DNA from: Henricia sp. BOLD:AAB3569 | Lineage: Eukaryota; Echinodermata; Asteroidea; Spinulosida; Echinasteridae | NCBI GenBank assembly: GCA_037783545.1 | Contig: JBBELK010000691.1 | Coordinates: 883,001-947,000 of the forward strand | Direction: 5' to 3' | DNA: 64,000 bases | In this document: in pieces, positions 34,029 to 49,000 of the stretch | Layout: each line of letters opens with the position of its first letter | How positions within the stretch are numbered: the first letter of the stretch is position 1 | The notes under the pieces: generated by a model | The model's input: only the letters and a program-made list of their open reading frames with translations | Told to the model about the DNA's origin: nothing | Databases searched by the model: none | Position numbers and translations under genes: made by a program

Positions 34029-37000
34029 ATGTCTGCCTTTTCCCATAAAACTTCAATGGAAGGTCCACTGAGTAAGTGGACAAATGTCATGAAAGGATGG
34101 CAGTATCGATGGTTTGTCTTGAACTACCAAACAGGCCTTTTATCGTACTACGTGGTAAGTTTTATTTAATATTAAAAGGAGGGGAGTGGAAACGCAGGCC
34201 CGGGGATATTTTTACGGCGCCGTGAACCGAATACCGGAAGAAGAGACCCATTCACAGAATTGGAAGTTTTTATGTAAACAAAAATAAGGGAAAAACTACC
34301 ATACAATATGATACATGTTCACCAGTTAAGACTCCATGCGCTAAGTCTTTAGGGCATGACATAAAAAAACCTAAGTGTTTTCAAATAATCCCTTGAGCCA
34401 TTACCATGCACGGACATCCAGGATTTGCATTTTTATGATCTATAAAAAGTATAAAGTATAAACCATGTAAAAATATTAGTTTGATGATAAAAACACAAAA
34501 TTAAGAGGGAAAAATGTCATGATTTTACTAAGGAAAAACTTAAAATTGTTCAGAGTTGTCTTAGTTATAGGTACAGGTGCAGTGCATGGGGTCCCAGTGG
34601 GTGTCGGTGCATGGTAATCTGTCCGAATTGGTGGCGAAGGTGTACGGTATTTATACCGGGACCCATCCACAGAAGTCGAAGATTTGATATAAAAAATAAA
34701 AAAAACTACGTTAGTGCTTTTTCCTCCGAATTGTACAACTCAAAACTGTGCGTGTGTTGACATTGTTTTAAAGTAGTGGGTATTTTGTTCGTATACATTG
34801 AACAAAGATTTTAAGGAAATTACCTCCTGGAATCAACACATAATGTAATTTTAAGATATACTTTCCACTAGCACTTTTGTCGCAAATGTTGCTTTTTTGT
34901 AGAAAAGTCATGTTTTCTTCTTCAAAAATTGCCTTCAGTTAGTGCACAAGATAACCATTTACGCGCGCGCGCAGCACCCTCTGTTGTCGCGCTTACGCAC
35001 AGACCGCTCGCCGCGTCATTTTGTGCTTACTTTATGCAGTAATTTGATCATATATTTATCTCAGAAATGCAACATTTGCGACGGAAGTATATCTTAGAAT
35101 AAAAACCCTTTCACGGTTATCGACGCCATCTTGTTCACGGGGCACTTCGAGAGTGTTTTCAAGAAAAACTTGAAATATTTTATGCTATGCTCCAATTAAG
35201 TGTCATTAAGTCTCAACTGGCAAACAAGTTTTTTCTGCACAAATAATTGACTTTTAAGTATTTAAATTTTTCCTTTTTCCCGCAGTCCAAGGGGAAGATG
35301 ATGAGAGGCTCAAGGCGAGGCTGTGTCAGATTGAGGGTAAATTATTAGTCAATTTACTCTTATTTATATCTCATTCCAAGTACATTTTGAAAGAAATCCA
35401 TTAGTATTGGACATTGTGCTTAATTGAATTATTTTCACATGCTTGTATTTGCTTCCCAAATTGTTTCACGATGAGCCTGACAATTATGATGGTGGTGTTA
35501 TATCAGTGAAGAAAAATTGACTCATCGCATTAAATCTTAATAGGACCTTTGCACTGGCAGCCATATTGGGGGCAGGCTTATTTATTCAATTGATGTGACA
35601 ATAGATCCACAAAGAACCTACTCAATGCATGAAACCAGAGACCTGGATGAGAAACACACCCCGACAATGTGATTTTGGCATCAATCCCACTTTTCATGGG
35701 CAGATTCATTATCTGAAAAGGGGTTACTGGAGGGTAGGTGTGGGTCATGAAAATTGCACTTCCAATATATAATAGATAATTCTTTTCTTTTTATGTCAAA
35801 GGATGTTACTCCCAAATTAAAGAAGCATGCCAGATTTGTTTAGAAAATGGATTTCGCTCTAACCATAAAGTCATATAAAAATACTTCCCAAAATACTATC
35901 CTTGAGAAGAAAACTAAATTTGCAATCTCTAATTTGGATGTGGACGCCAAAAGGCTGGTGTAATTACTGCACTGCTTTATGGAATGGATTTAAATTAGTT
36001 TACAAAACATTGGTGGTTTTTAATTTCTTTTTTTACAATATCCTTGAAAATATACCGATAGAGAGCATGAAATTGCAAAATATGGTAATGAGAAAAATAT
36101 GACAAATGATAGGCCTATGGTATAAAAATCTCAACACCCATGAGGAAAAATGGGGGGTGGGGGTTGGGGGTTGGGGGTTGGGGGTAGTGTCAAGGGACTA
36201 GTTTGTAAAGGGTAGTTGCACCACTAACCTTTAACAAACATTTAGGATTTCCTGACTGGAAACAGATAAGACCAACACGGCCACGGATGTCGGCCTTTTG
36301 TGATTGTAGTACATTGCTTTTAGAAATGTAACCCTTTGTTAGACGAAAACATGCTGCAGAGTTTTTGTACCAGCACATGCACCACAGCCAACTGTTCATA
36401 GCTGAGGGTTTATTTACATTGCAGCTTAACCAGTTTAGAATACTCAAAAGCTGTTTAGAAGTCTGTATGTTGTATAATTAGCATGTAATTTGAATATTCA
36501 TGAGGAGTCTATCCATGTGCTGCGGCTCGGCCATCGCGGGATCATCATACAATAGCCATCCATCCAACCAATACACTTGAATTAAAGTGGCTTAAAAGTT
36601 CATTTGTCAACAAGTCAATATGTCGGTGGATATCGGATTTTTGAGTGTGAAATAAATATATACGACTAACACTGCCCAGTGACTGGGAGCCGCTATGTTT
36701 AAATCATTGACTGCAGACTGAGCGTGAATTTGCTGTAAATTCACTGATACAACATAACTGGAACCGTTTATAAAAACAGCATGGTGTATACCTGCATGAA
36801 ATCTGAATACATTGATGCAATGGCTGATAACGTCTTATCAGACGAGTTGTATGAGGATTATGTGGTTATACCAGATTTTGAAAAGGTAAGAATTGGATTG
36901 TAAAAATGTTGTCAATTTCCTGTAGATTCATTTCCTTTAATTGTTTACAAAAAATAAATAGACTGTTATCCCTTTGAAGCACAAGCTGTGTTGTTTTGGG

Positions 37001-40000
37001 CTGTTACTAGTAAGTGACTGCCCTGTGCACTCGAGGGTTAATGAAAATTACTAAATAAATAATTTCTTTGCCCCTCAAACATGACTTAATTCCCTAGGCC
37101 CACAGATGATTAAGCCATGTTTCAGTGTCTCTACACAATAGGCCTTTATCACAGTGCGTCCATCTTTGTCTTGTTCCCCTCAGTACGTGTCGGGCACAAT
37201 CAGTGCGTCTGCGCTACCGTGAGATAGCGTGTGTAATTTCCTGTTGAGGATCACTGCCACGCTGCGTGCTCTCTTGATCGCGCAATGCCTGTGCCCTTTC
37301 TTAATCACGCAACGCCTGTGCCATTGTGATGCACACAATGAACAATTTCAAAACAGGACCAAACTATTTTTCCTGCAAGCCTCGCTTTGGTTACGTTAAT
37401 TTTAATAGGAGAAAAGGGAAGATGGTCGCACCGTAATAAAGGTCTGTGGAGGCAATCTCCTTTAAGGAATTTTTCACTCCACTGAGTAATGAGATTAAAT
37501 TTTGTTTTGTGTCCCCGTAGGGTGCATTAATCGGTATCGACGACCAAGATGACTCAACATTCACGATTACATGCGACCAGAAGACATTCCATTTTCAGGG
37601 TAATTACAAAATACTCGGATGTTTTTCCCAAGTCCAATTCGCCTTGTAGGTTTTTCCTTTAATTACACTGTTCATTCTGCTTATCTCAGAAATAATATAA
37701 ATTGTTCAGTCATGTTCGCCGTTAATTTGTATACAGTTGAAGTCAGAATTATAAATACATGTACACCACTACCATCATCACCCAAAATGGTAAACGGGGC
37801 TACCGGAACCATTGCAAGGTGTGCAAGCTATGTTTTTAAGTACTGCATGCACGTGAGGCCACAAAGTAAAGACTGTTACAAAAATTGTGACAATGCAAGT
37901 TTAAGCACACCAGTTTTAACACATGGTTGCGTACAGTTGTATTTAAACTTCTGACTTCAACTGTACATGTGTAATTGTTTTGTCCGTAATCCAGTGATTT
38001 ATATGTCCCGGAAAATGAAATAAATAAACGAAGTAAATAAAATGAAATACAAAATGGAAGGATTTGAGCCCTGAAGTTGTATTCTGCTACACAAATCTGT
38101 GATCAGCCAACTTAGGTATGCTTTATAGTGTCGTGACAAATGTTAACTCTTTCAGTACGAACATTTTTCAAGGCCTGTGACGTAATTCATTAAAAGCGAG
38201 CCGCTGACATCGGCTTACCGGCCGGGAGTAGACATTTCTCGAGCCACTGTGAGCGGCGCGCTGTAGGGAAAGAGTTAACATTCAATGCATGTGCCATTAT
38301 ACTGTGATTTCAATATAAATTTTCGATCATCCATTTTGCTTTTTCTTCCAAGAGCCCAAATTTGCATTGTATATTGGTTCAGTTATCTTCCATTTTGCTA
38401 TTTTTAGCCCAACATGCTGATGAAAGAGTGCAATGGGTGACAGCACTGGAGGAAACAATTCTCAAACATTCCCAGCCAGCCAGGGTAAGTAGAAATATTG
38501 GCTTTATAAATCTAATCCCTAGGCACTTTTAATCCACTCTTAATCCTTCAAAATCATACAATGGGAACCCAGTGCCCGCTGCCTTAATCCTCCAAAATCC
38601 TCACACAGCTAATCAACTTCTGTCCTTCAGAATTATCCCAGTATCAGTACTGTTATTGCCCGTATTATTTATTTAAGCTACGTACAAACTACTAAAAAAG
38701 CATGCATTACTTAACAGATGGGTGTGGGAAAGTATAGAAAATTCGGAAAGGGTTCCGGGAGAGGCAGTTTTAACAATGAGTGGGAAAGCAAAAATCCAAT
38801 TTAAGATGGCCAGGATGAACAACCAACACCCCTCCCTCCCCAAAACCCTCCAGGAAGATTCTGTAGGATTGAGGCAAGTTAAAAGAAGAGGCTCGCCAGC
38901 AATGCGCACGCAAAATTCGTGCCACGAAATACGCAGTTCCATGCTTTTGCTACATGGAGCTGCGTATTTCGTGGCACGAATTTGGCGCGCACATTGCTGA
39001 CGAGCCTCTGTCTTTAATGTTCGCTGATACCTGTTTACTTCCACATTAACACTGGACCCGTTTACACTATATCATCAGGAGCATTCAAGAGGTGCTCAGG
39101 ATCAAGTGTGAACAAAAGAGTGATCAGATCCAGGTCTGATCCTGTACAGTCGAACCTTGTTTTAGAATAAAAGAGTGATCAGATCCAGGTCTGATCCTGT
39201 ACAGTCGAACCTTGTTTTAGAATAAGAGGTCCTTAGGACTTTCCAGATTACCTTGTTATAACAGGAACCTTGTGTTATCAGGAATGAAACCAATGATGAA
39301 CAGAAATTGGCACATCAAATTGTCCTTGTTATAAGTAGAATGTGCTCTTTGAGATTCCCCATATACATGTTATTAACCCTAACCCTCCTCAATCCTCCAT
39401 ATATGATTTTACATACACCCTAGGGAGTTGGGGTTAATCTTCCATTTGGGCAAGATCAGTGCGGCATTTGAAGTGTAAATATGATCGGCAAATTCACATC
39501 TACACCTGGCCATTGTCGTCCACAATTGTTAACAGCACCCTCGTGTGATTTAAGTTTTTTTAATACACATATCTACCATGCATTCAGAGGTACATGTATT
39601 TACCAACGATAAGCCATGCATTTCTGTTCAAAATAAACTGATATGAACTAATCAGGGCTAATGTACATTAGGGCTAAAGAACAGATTAATGCATTGTTAA
39701 TGTAACATGCAAGGTACTCGTGGTACAAAGGCGTTTCACATTGATATTTCATAAAGATATTGGCACCAAATCATTATTGAGCAGATTTCTTTTTCAAGTA
39801 AATAAAATAAATCCCAGAACCTAAGAATTTTATTGGTACCCTCAAGTTTATACACAATTTATGAGTTGACGTCAGCACAAGGCGACACACAGAAAACAAA
39901 ATAAAAATGCCAAAATCGTTAAAATTCACCTCAGTCTGATTTATTGGAAAGCTGAGCCCAGTCGTGGCTGAGATCTTAGTAGCTTGGTTCATCATTACCT

Positions 40001-43000
40001 CCACTGTCCCTAAGCAAGTCAATTTGTCATGAATCCTTCTTCGCAAACTGCCAAAGTGCCATTGGGTTACCATAGATATACCTGTCTTTGTCATTCCTGT
40101 GACTGGCATATTTTTTGGCTGTTGGATATGGTTAATAAATACAAATACAATCTCTTGCCAAATTAAAAATATCTTGATTTGGCTTAAGGAATAGATACAA
40201 TTCATGTTTAAAAGCTTTCAACATGTCACGGTAATACTTAAAACAGTGTTGGTTATAGACCGTATCGAATAGCCGCCATTTCGTGGGTCAGTTTCTTTGT
40301 TCCTTGAGGACATGCATGGTTGCACATATTGTGCTTCCATTGTTGAACGGTTTAAGTAACAAAAGGTGCCCCACGAAATGGTGGCTATTCGATACGGTCT
40401 ATAACCAACACTGTTTAAATGAAGTGTGTGAACGATGTTTTGTGGGTCAAAGTTAAGGAAGCAGGACTTGAAACCACAGAGCCAGATGTCAAGCACCACT
40501 GGCAGGTTTTTCAATGAGTTCGAAGTCCCGGCATATTGTGTACAGGCATAGATATAGATTGCCTTTTATAGCATACCATAAGGGTTAAAGAGGCAGGAAC
40601 AACAGAATATTGGCTTAAAAACTCAAGTCGGTATGTTCAGTGAATAGCTTGTCAAAATTATGATCATACATTGTGGTACAACATTTTGGACAGGTATGAA
40701 TTATTTCCTTGTCAAATATAACGTATGAAAGTTGACAGGGCGTTCTAAAGTCTGAGGGAAATTTGAAACTTAATTTCAAATCTCTTCTCACATATTGCTC
40801 TTTTAACAATTACCCGGGCACCTGGTAATACTGTATGTACTTTTATCCAGTCTATTTTTATATATATTTGTTCAGTCCCAACAATCTCCATGTCACCACA
40901 AAGTGGTTCTCTGGGTCATTATTTGACTTGCGATTGGGTCGTGATAGAGGCAATTCATTTTTTAATTGAGGGCGTGTTATATCTGGTGCCTCATGACATT
41001 GTGTCACATGCAACAAGGTAAAGCCAGCATTGTCTGCAGTGGAGTACATATGTAACTCTTCAACTAAAACGTGACGAACTGACTTACACCTATTGCTGCT
41101 GAATTTGTGAATATAAATTACATCATTTCTGAATGTAACTCTGCTTAGTACGCATTGTGGATGTGGATAGCATGCAGATTGCCCCTCCAGTTGCTGGATA
41201 TTTGTTCCCTTCATTGATTCCCTTTTATGAAGAAAATGTGTGTATGCTCTGCTGATTACTACTCATGGTGCAGAAAACTGGACGAGAACATGTAATGTAC
41301 CAGTAGATCAAACTTTGCGTCGGCTGTGAGTTAACTACAACGTACAGAAGTTAGAACTGCAACAAGTTGAGTCTACACCAGTTCTTCAAATCAAAGCTAC
41401 ATGAAGCTGTGACCTGACCCTCAGTTAATGAAATACCATGAGTGTTACCACCAGAAACCAGACAAATCAAGCTAGAAATCTATTTCCCAGGTCTAAGTCT
41501 GTGCTTCATTTCACGGTAACAACTACACTGCATGACTTCATAGTAAATACTCTATGTACCCAGTGTGGGCGGAGCTTGGTCATCAATATTCACATAAAGG
41601 AGGTGCAATAGCCAACAGTAGCGAAGCAATAATGGCAAGTACGGAGATGACAAAGAAACAAAGAGGTCTGACGAAGATGTTAAGAAGAGGAAGGAGGAGA
41701 TCTAACAAGGAGGATTTACAAAATGAAGAACTTCTCTCTCATCCTGATGAGGAACTTAGGTGCTGCTCGGTAGGGGAATTTTTGTCTTTTAAATTAAAAT
41801 GTTTGAGGTGAAAATGTAATTTTGACCCGAGTGTATTCTGTGTCAAACAGTTGTACCCAAGAAGAATAAAACAAAACAAGGAAAAATCTGTGATTCTAAG
41901 TTGATTAAACAATGTAAACAATTCCTTTTCTTGAAAATCTTGTGGGGTACCGTGGCCGAGTGGTTAGGTTCACTGACTCACAATACTCGGGTGAAAACGT
42001 GGGGTTGCAGGTTCGATACCCGGCTGGGGTACCTGTGTCCTTGAGCAAGGCACTTAAACACACTTGCTCCATTCTTCAGAAGGGATGTACCGGGGTAAAG
42101 CCGTTGGTCCAGTGTGTTCGGTAACACACTTTATAGATCCCATCTGGAGCATTCGTTTTTGAAGAGCAAGGGGATTCCCCGGTGTCTCTGGCCATTTTTC
42201 TTCTGATCTCCTCATGGGTTTCCTCTCACTTGTGAGCGACAGTGCAATAGGCACTTTTGAGGAATCGTTGGTTTCAGTACCAGAAAGAAGTAACAATAAT
42301 AGAACATGATTGTTTGACATTTTCACCACATCACAGATTGAAAAAAGTTTTGACTTGTGACCTTGCAAGAATGTTTGCCCTGCTGATCTACAAATAAATG
42401 GCTCTAAACACGAACCTGATTGAGTAGTTGACTGTCTCACTCTCAAGAGTTAATTCTTATGGAAAATACCCCTTTAAAGTTCACGGGAAAGGTTAAAAAG
42501 TCCCACAAAGGGAACAATGTTGCTCCGTTTACAATGAATTCAATGCACGGACACTGCTCGTGCCTCACACAAAATAGAAACACATTTATAGGTTCACAAT
42601 TTCTTGTTCTTTCGTGCATATCCTATAGCTGGAGCTTTGAAATATGTTGTAGGGTGCCACTAAACTTAGTATGACTGATGAACGGGCAGAATGCCATGCA
42701 TTAATACATGTGGGTTTAATACTGCATTGGCTCAGTCTTCTCGCAAGCTGATGTGATGCATCGATACACTGATCTTTGGTCTTTAAGTGGATTAAAACGT
42801 CTGATAAGAAGACTAAACTCTCCTGATGGCTGGTTTGGAAAGGTATTTTGAGTGAATAAAAAGACACTTTTGAATAATTTTGTAAAAATTTGCATCACTG
42901 GTTTCAGTGTGGGAGTGTTATGTACCATTTGTCCGCATTTGGATTAAAATAGTTTAATTGATTGTTATACTTCGTTTTCATTGTTTTCACTCCTGATAAT

Positions 43001-46000
43001 ATAGTTATCCTGTTACAAGGTAATCTGCAAGGTTATCTGAACCATTAATTTCTGTGCACAAGCAATGTAAAAACAATTGTTAAAAGCTTGTTCAAAAACC
43101 ATTGTTTTGATTTTTATGCATTCAATAATTGGATTATCTTATGACAGCTGTCAGCCTTGAAGTGGGTTTTAATTGTAATTTCATGGAATTATAATTGAAA
43201 TCCAGAGCTGTTCTAGCGACTGTGACGTGCGTTCTAATAGAATTAAATCTCTTGGAAATACAAACTGTTCATTCAATCTCAGTATAGAAATAGATTTTAA
43301 CTACTCATGGGTCTGGCATCTTCACTGCACTGTTGTCTTTGTTTTAGGTCTGATACGGTGAGTGGTTACGTGAAATTTTTATCAAATTGTAATTCTATTA
43401 GGATGAATTCATGAATATGTTAATTAAACCACCGGAGTCCATTCCTTGGACCCATTTCAGACAATATTTTGCTTCAGTGACAGGAGGCAAGTCTTCAAAA
43501 GTAATGACTTGAGTCAGAGTCGAGTTCTACCCCAAAGTGAGTTTTAACCCAAAATAGACCATATCGAATAGCTGTCATATTGTAGTGCAATTTATTTGTT
43601 CCGCAAGGTCATGCATGGTTGCACATTTTGTGCTTACATTGTTGACCAATTTAAACAACAAACGTTGCCCTACAAGATGGCAGCTATTGGATACAGTCTA
43701 TAATACAGGGCAGTGTCATTTTTTTTACAGCGATACATGCATAAAATGCTGAGAAACTAACCTCTTGTAATTTGATAACTATTTTCAGTTTGGGGGCCAA
43801 TCCCGATCCAGACCCAAGCCAACTGTTGAGGACTTTGACCGGAAGCTTGCCGAGTCCGATGCCTACTTACAGATTCTTATTGACCAAGTGAGCGAGTTTG
43901 AAGCACGGATTGAGAGGATAGAAGACGACGTAGAGAAACAGAAATATGAACAGCCTAGGATTCAGGCCAAGGTTAGCTCGAATTTGTCAAAATTATAGAG
44001 TAATTAAAATAGTTCTTGGGAAATTTGTAACGTTTTTGTAAAATTATTTACTCTATTACAGTTTTAATAGAGACACTGTGTGAAATTAGTGGCCTCGCAT
44101 TCTGATCCTAGCAGAATAAGCAAAGTTGGGAAGAAAAATAATTTACACTGCTCACAATAAGTTAGGGATATTGTGGGGCGCATGCAGATATTTTATTGAG
44201 GGTATGGATTCCGCTGGAATGATTTTGTATATGATTAGACAATTGTATCTGCATGACAGACACACCTTGTCGGAGGAATAGGTGAAAACAGGCATTTGAA
44301 AAAAAGTTACAACATACCAATATCCATAAATTATTGTGAGCAGTGTACATGTGTATAGAGGAAACCAAAGGAATCAAGCAGGGAGAGAGAACTTAATACT
44401 GGCCTAAGTGGGATTCGAACCCAGGCCAATCTGATTCCTCTAAATCAAGTTTTCTCGAATTGAACTTGTTTGACACAACCAAAATACATGTAGCAATCTC
44501 TGCAAGATTTAGAAGAATATAAATTGATTTGATAAAGTTTTCCCACACATAAGTCTGTCATTCATATGAATGTGCCCTTGTCCCTGTTATTTCGACTACA
44601 TGTACATATTATATGCAGTTCAGTGCCAGTTTTACAAATGACTCCACTTGTACTATTACTGTCGTAGTATAGCCGACTATTGATGTAACAATAAGTGACT
44701 ATTGCCCCGTGAAGGACACTCCGGAAATTCACCATTGAACGCAGTCAACCATCACTGACCTGTTTAAATGCAACGCTGGCTCTGTGCTTGCGCTTCGAGT
44801 TGTTTGTTCCTTTCTTTGTGGTTTATCAGTTATCAAGGTCTTGTTTCCTTTCTCTCCCCATGTACAGGCTATGATAGAATCTATCAAACAGGCCATCGTC
44901 CTACTCCAACTAGCCAAGGTATGTTTATCACAAGATATCTTTTCCACATTACGTAAGAGAAAGTATTATTGATTATGGAAAAACAATGTATGTAGTGTGC
45001 ATACATGTGTAAGTATGTACTGTACTTTAGTTGTAACAAAGATGTCGGGTCTGCAGTAGATAGGGTAGATGGGTCTTTCCACGCTAATGGGCCTATTTGA
45101 AAAATAAGTCAATAATTCCTTTCAGATGTCTTCAGTTTATCTCAACTTAAAGAAATTCCCTTGTACTTCTCAGTAGATAACTTCTGCCCAAAAAGTTAGG
45201 AAAATGCTGCCACAACATACATTTCTGAAAAGCTTATGTACAAATTTCCCCTTATACGTACATGTATGTAACTGGACAGACAAAAATGTCACACTTTTGT
45301 CTGTCCAGTTACATACGTATAAGGGGAAATTTGACTTTTTAAGTCTGAAGGAAAGAGATTATGGTATCAAAAGACGTAATTTTTCAAACATTTTGTCAGT
45401 TTCTAGACCTGTTTAATTGACATTCTCATCTGTGATATAGAGCAAGTTCGGGCGGGTGACTATAGTTACCTAGACTAACCATAGTCGATCTAGATGTCGC
45501 CCAAACGCTGCGTGGTTTGACTAGCTAGTCTGACTAGAGCAACCAAGCCCCGGGGGTAGGTTCATCTCTAGTCAATTGTTACACATCACTTTTTAAGATG
45601 GCGGAATTGTAAAAGCAATTGAACAAAAACAAACTTTCGCCAAAAAAGTGTTAATTTAAATCCAAATTCAAGATGAATTAATAACCAATTCTATGGTAGC
45701 TTTTGGTGAACGAGTTGAAATGTCTTTAGTAGAACATACGAGGGCAAACATGGGGGAAAAGGTTGCCAACAATTGCTTGTAAGTATTTTATGTAAACCAT
45801 TGATGGTGGGCAGTGCAGACGATTTTGCCCATGTTTGACTAGATTTGCCTGACAACGCGTTCGGTTGAAAAACAAACTACGCATGTGCAAATTTACTAAT
45901 GGTTAACACCCGAACTTGCTCATATTTGTACGTTTCTCCCAGTCATGTCAGAAGGTGTGGGTTCTCATTCATTCTGCATTTTTTCATTTTTTCACATTTT

Positions 46001-49000
46001 GTATTATTTGCTCTATATTTTCTTTACGACCATGAACAGTCCACAATATCATGGCCCATTGCAGAGCCTAAAGTGAGTATTTGTGGATATCTGTATTTAG
46101 CATGTCATGCACTGTACTCAAGTCACTGCAAGTTATCACAAGTCCATGGGTCTCGGCCAAGCCGCAAGCTTGTAAAATCAATAGACCGTATGAGAGATGA
46201 CATCAATATTGTAAACAAATCCACGTCGCGCATGGGTTCATGGAGTTGTTCATGGAGTACTTTAATAAATGGCATATTGTATCTCGATATTTAGATGGAA
46301 GATACTTGAGTCTTTCCACAGTAAAGGGGGCATTTTGGCAACACAGACCATATTTTCTAGAAAAAACCTTTGTCTGGTCTCAAAATAAAATAAATAAGTT
46401 TCAGTTGTTCTGAAGAGATAACTTACGCCCAAAAATGGGTTACAAATAGTGTGACAACATGCCTTTCTAAAAACCCTGTGTACAAATTACCAGACAAATG
46501 TATTTTCTCGAAAAAATGGTCTGTGTGGCAAAAATGCCCCCTTTACTGTGGAAAGACCCACTTGTAAGCTTCATGCAATTCAGCCTACGAGCTGCGATTT
46601 GAAGTTCATTAAATCCATTAAATAAAATATGCAGTATATTGTTGGTCCGTGAATTTGACACGGTGGGTGCTTCACCAAAATACTCCAGAGACTCTTCGGA
46701 TGATGAATGCAATTTAAACTGTAGCGAATTTGACATAAGTAAATGCAAACACATTAAGCAGCAGTTTGGCGAGTACTCCATTTAATCCCATTATGCTTTG
46801 CGCAGAGAGGTATTGTTATGTCATCTTGTTTGCGGGCTATTTCAACAATGACATCCTTGTATCCATATTCCCTCTTGCTACCTGTGGTAGGATTCCAGCA
46901 GCCGATTTCACGAAACTTACGCAGTTGCGTAAGCCCACTTGCGCAACGTTTTATTGAGTAAGTTGCGCAACAATTTAGCGATGATAACACGCAAGCTATG
47001 GAGATTGCGCCATTTTTCAAAAGTTGCACAAGCTGCGCACTCTTTCGTGAAATCGGCTGCTGGTAGCTTAATGCTCTATATCATTACTAGTGTTGTGAAT
47101 GCTATGACTTTTACATTTAGCACGTCTGCCATGCATTTGCATATTTGTATCTGTGCTGTACAATAATGTGTGGATCTTATTACCTTGTATTGGGCAGTAA
47201 AGGCTTAAATTGTTATGGATGTCACGTCAGTTTTTCATGACTGCTTGAACAGGGTAGTGCTACATGTAGGTCTGCTAAGGCCGAAAGAAACAAATAGCCG
47301 TGTTTCCTATTACCTGCCCCAACCTAGAAAATCATGCAGCAGCTGATTTCACGAAAGAGAGGGCAGCTTGCGCAACTTTTGAAAAATGGCGTAAGCCCCG
47401 TAGCTTGCGTGTTATCATCGCTAAATTGTTGCGCAACTTACGCAATAAAATGTTGCGCAAGTGGGCTTACGCAACTACGTAAGTTTCGTGAAATTGGCTG
47501 CAGAACCTACCGGTATATCTTTTTGTTGAAAAATCAATAAAAAAATAAAAAGTTATTGTGCCTACCCAAAACCTAAATTTTGTGTATTTGCAATGTTGTA
47601 ATGTGCAAGTGGTAAAAAAAAAATTTGTTTAAACTATTTTATATATAGAGCAAAATAAAAAGATATTTCCCACCTACCCACCCTGAATCTTGTTTTTATG
47701 TAATAGGAAACACATGTATTTTTTTTCTTGGCCTAATCAGTGTTGTAGACGAGTATATTTTCATGAGTACGAGTACATTTTTATGAGTATGAGTACAAGA
47801 ACATATTTTTTCTTGAGTATGAGTACAGATAAATGTACTCGTACGAGTACTACAGCATTGCTGCTCATTTTATTCTTCCATTTTGCCACGCCATGATAAC
47901 GACCTTGCTGGCTTATACAGACTTCACACATGCATGTAGTCTTACTTGTTCCTGTGTATGTCATCATTCACGCTTTGTCATATTGTGTCATTGTGAATGT
48001 GCATGTTATGGCATGTAGTATATTGGTTTGTGAATAGTATTTGTGGATTAGCAGAAACAACTAGAAAAACAACAGAAAATTCCAGTGTTAAATTAATATT
48101 CTGAACATTGGTTTATGCTCTTCCCCTAAACGCAGAACACTTTAAACCCAGTGAATGGTCTGATCAGTAACGAGCTTGATGCAACTCACAATGACAACTT
48201 GACCGTGGAGCCAGTTGTCAACCAAACACCTTCAGAAACACCAGGTGAGAATGAATTGATTTGTTTCTTTCATGCAAATATTACATATTAAATGAGTTTA
48301 TCAGTGACTCACACCAGGGGCCAATTTCATAGAGCTGCTTAAGCATGACAAGCCTTGCTTTATAAAATGAGGTTACCAGCAAATATTTCATGTGATTGTC
48401 ATGGTAATGAAACAGTCCTCTAACACTGTTTACACACTATTTCTATCACATGAGGATTTCAATGGTAACATTCTCTACTAAGCAAGAGTTTTTTTTACTT
48501 AAGCAAATTTGTGTGCTTAAACACCTCTATGAAATTGGCCCCAGAGCTAAGGGTAGTACAGTAATGTAAGGGGTTTCTGTAACGGACACCAATTTGCTAA
48601 AATTAAAATTATGCGGCAGTAAACATTACTCATGGCTGCCAACTATTAAATTAAAGAATACAATAATCATCGAAGTAAAACAACCAAACAGCTCAGTTGG
48701 TAGAGCATCTTCCCCGGCATGTTAGAGGTGATAAGGAATATAGGATTTTTCTCTTATCCCTGTTTGGCTGTTACCAGTCAGTGGTGATTAGGCACCATAC
48801 CAAATAATGGATTTGTTACTTTGCTCCTGTTTGGCTGTTACTATTCAGTGGTGATTAGGCACCATACCAAATAATGGATTTGTTACTTTGCTCCGTTGCA
48901 TACCCATGCAACACAGAGACAAAATTTAGTTTATGGGGAAACCTCGTAACTCGGGTGTCGGAGGTCTCAGGTTCAAATCCCATTGAAAACCATATGATTT

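Noticed and set aside
38673-39044. Overlapping 92- and 123-codon frames on both strands
   Set aside because: They run through fold-back family B, whose palindrome keeps both strands open. No family similarity was seen.
45899-46294. 131-codon plus-strand frame in OSBPL9 intron 6
   Set aside because: It starts inside the end of an inverted-repeat element. No homology or splice phase links it to neighbouring exons, so it is probably chance.
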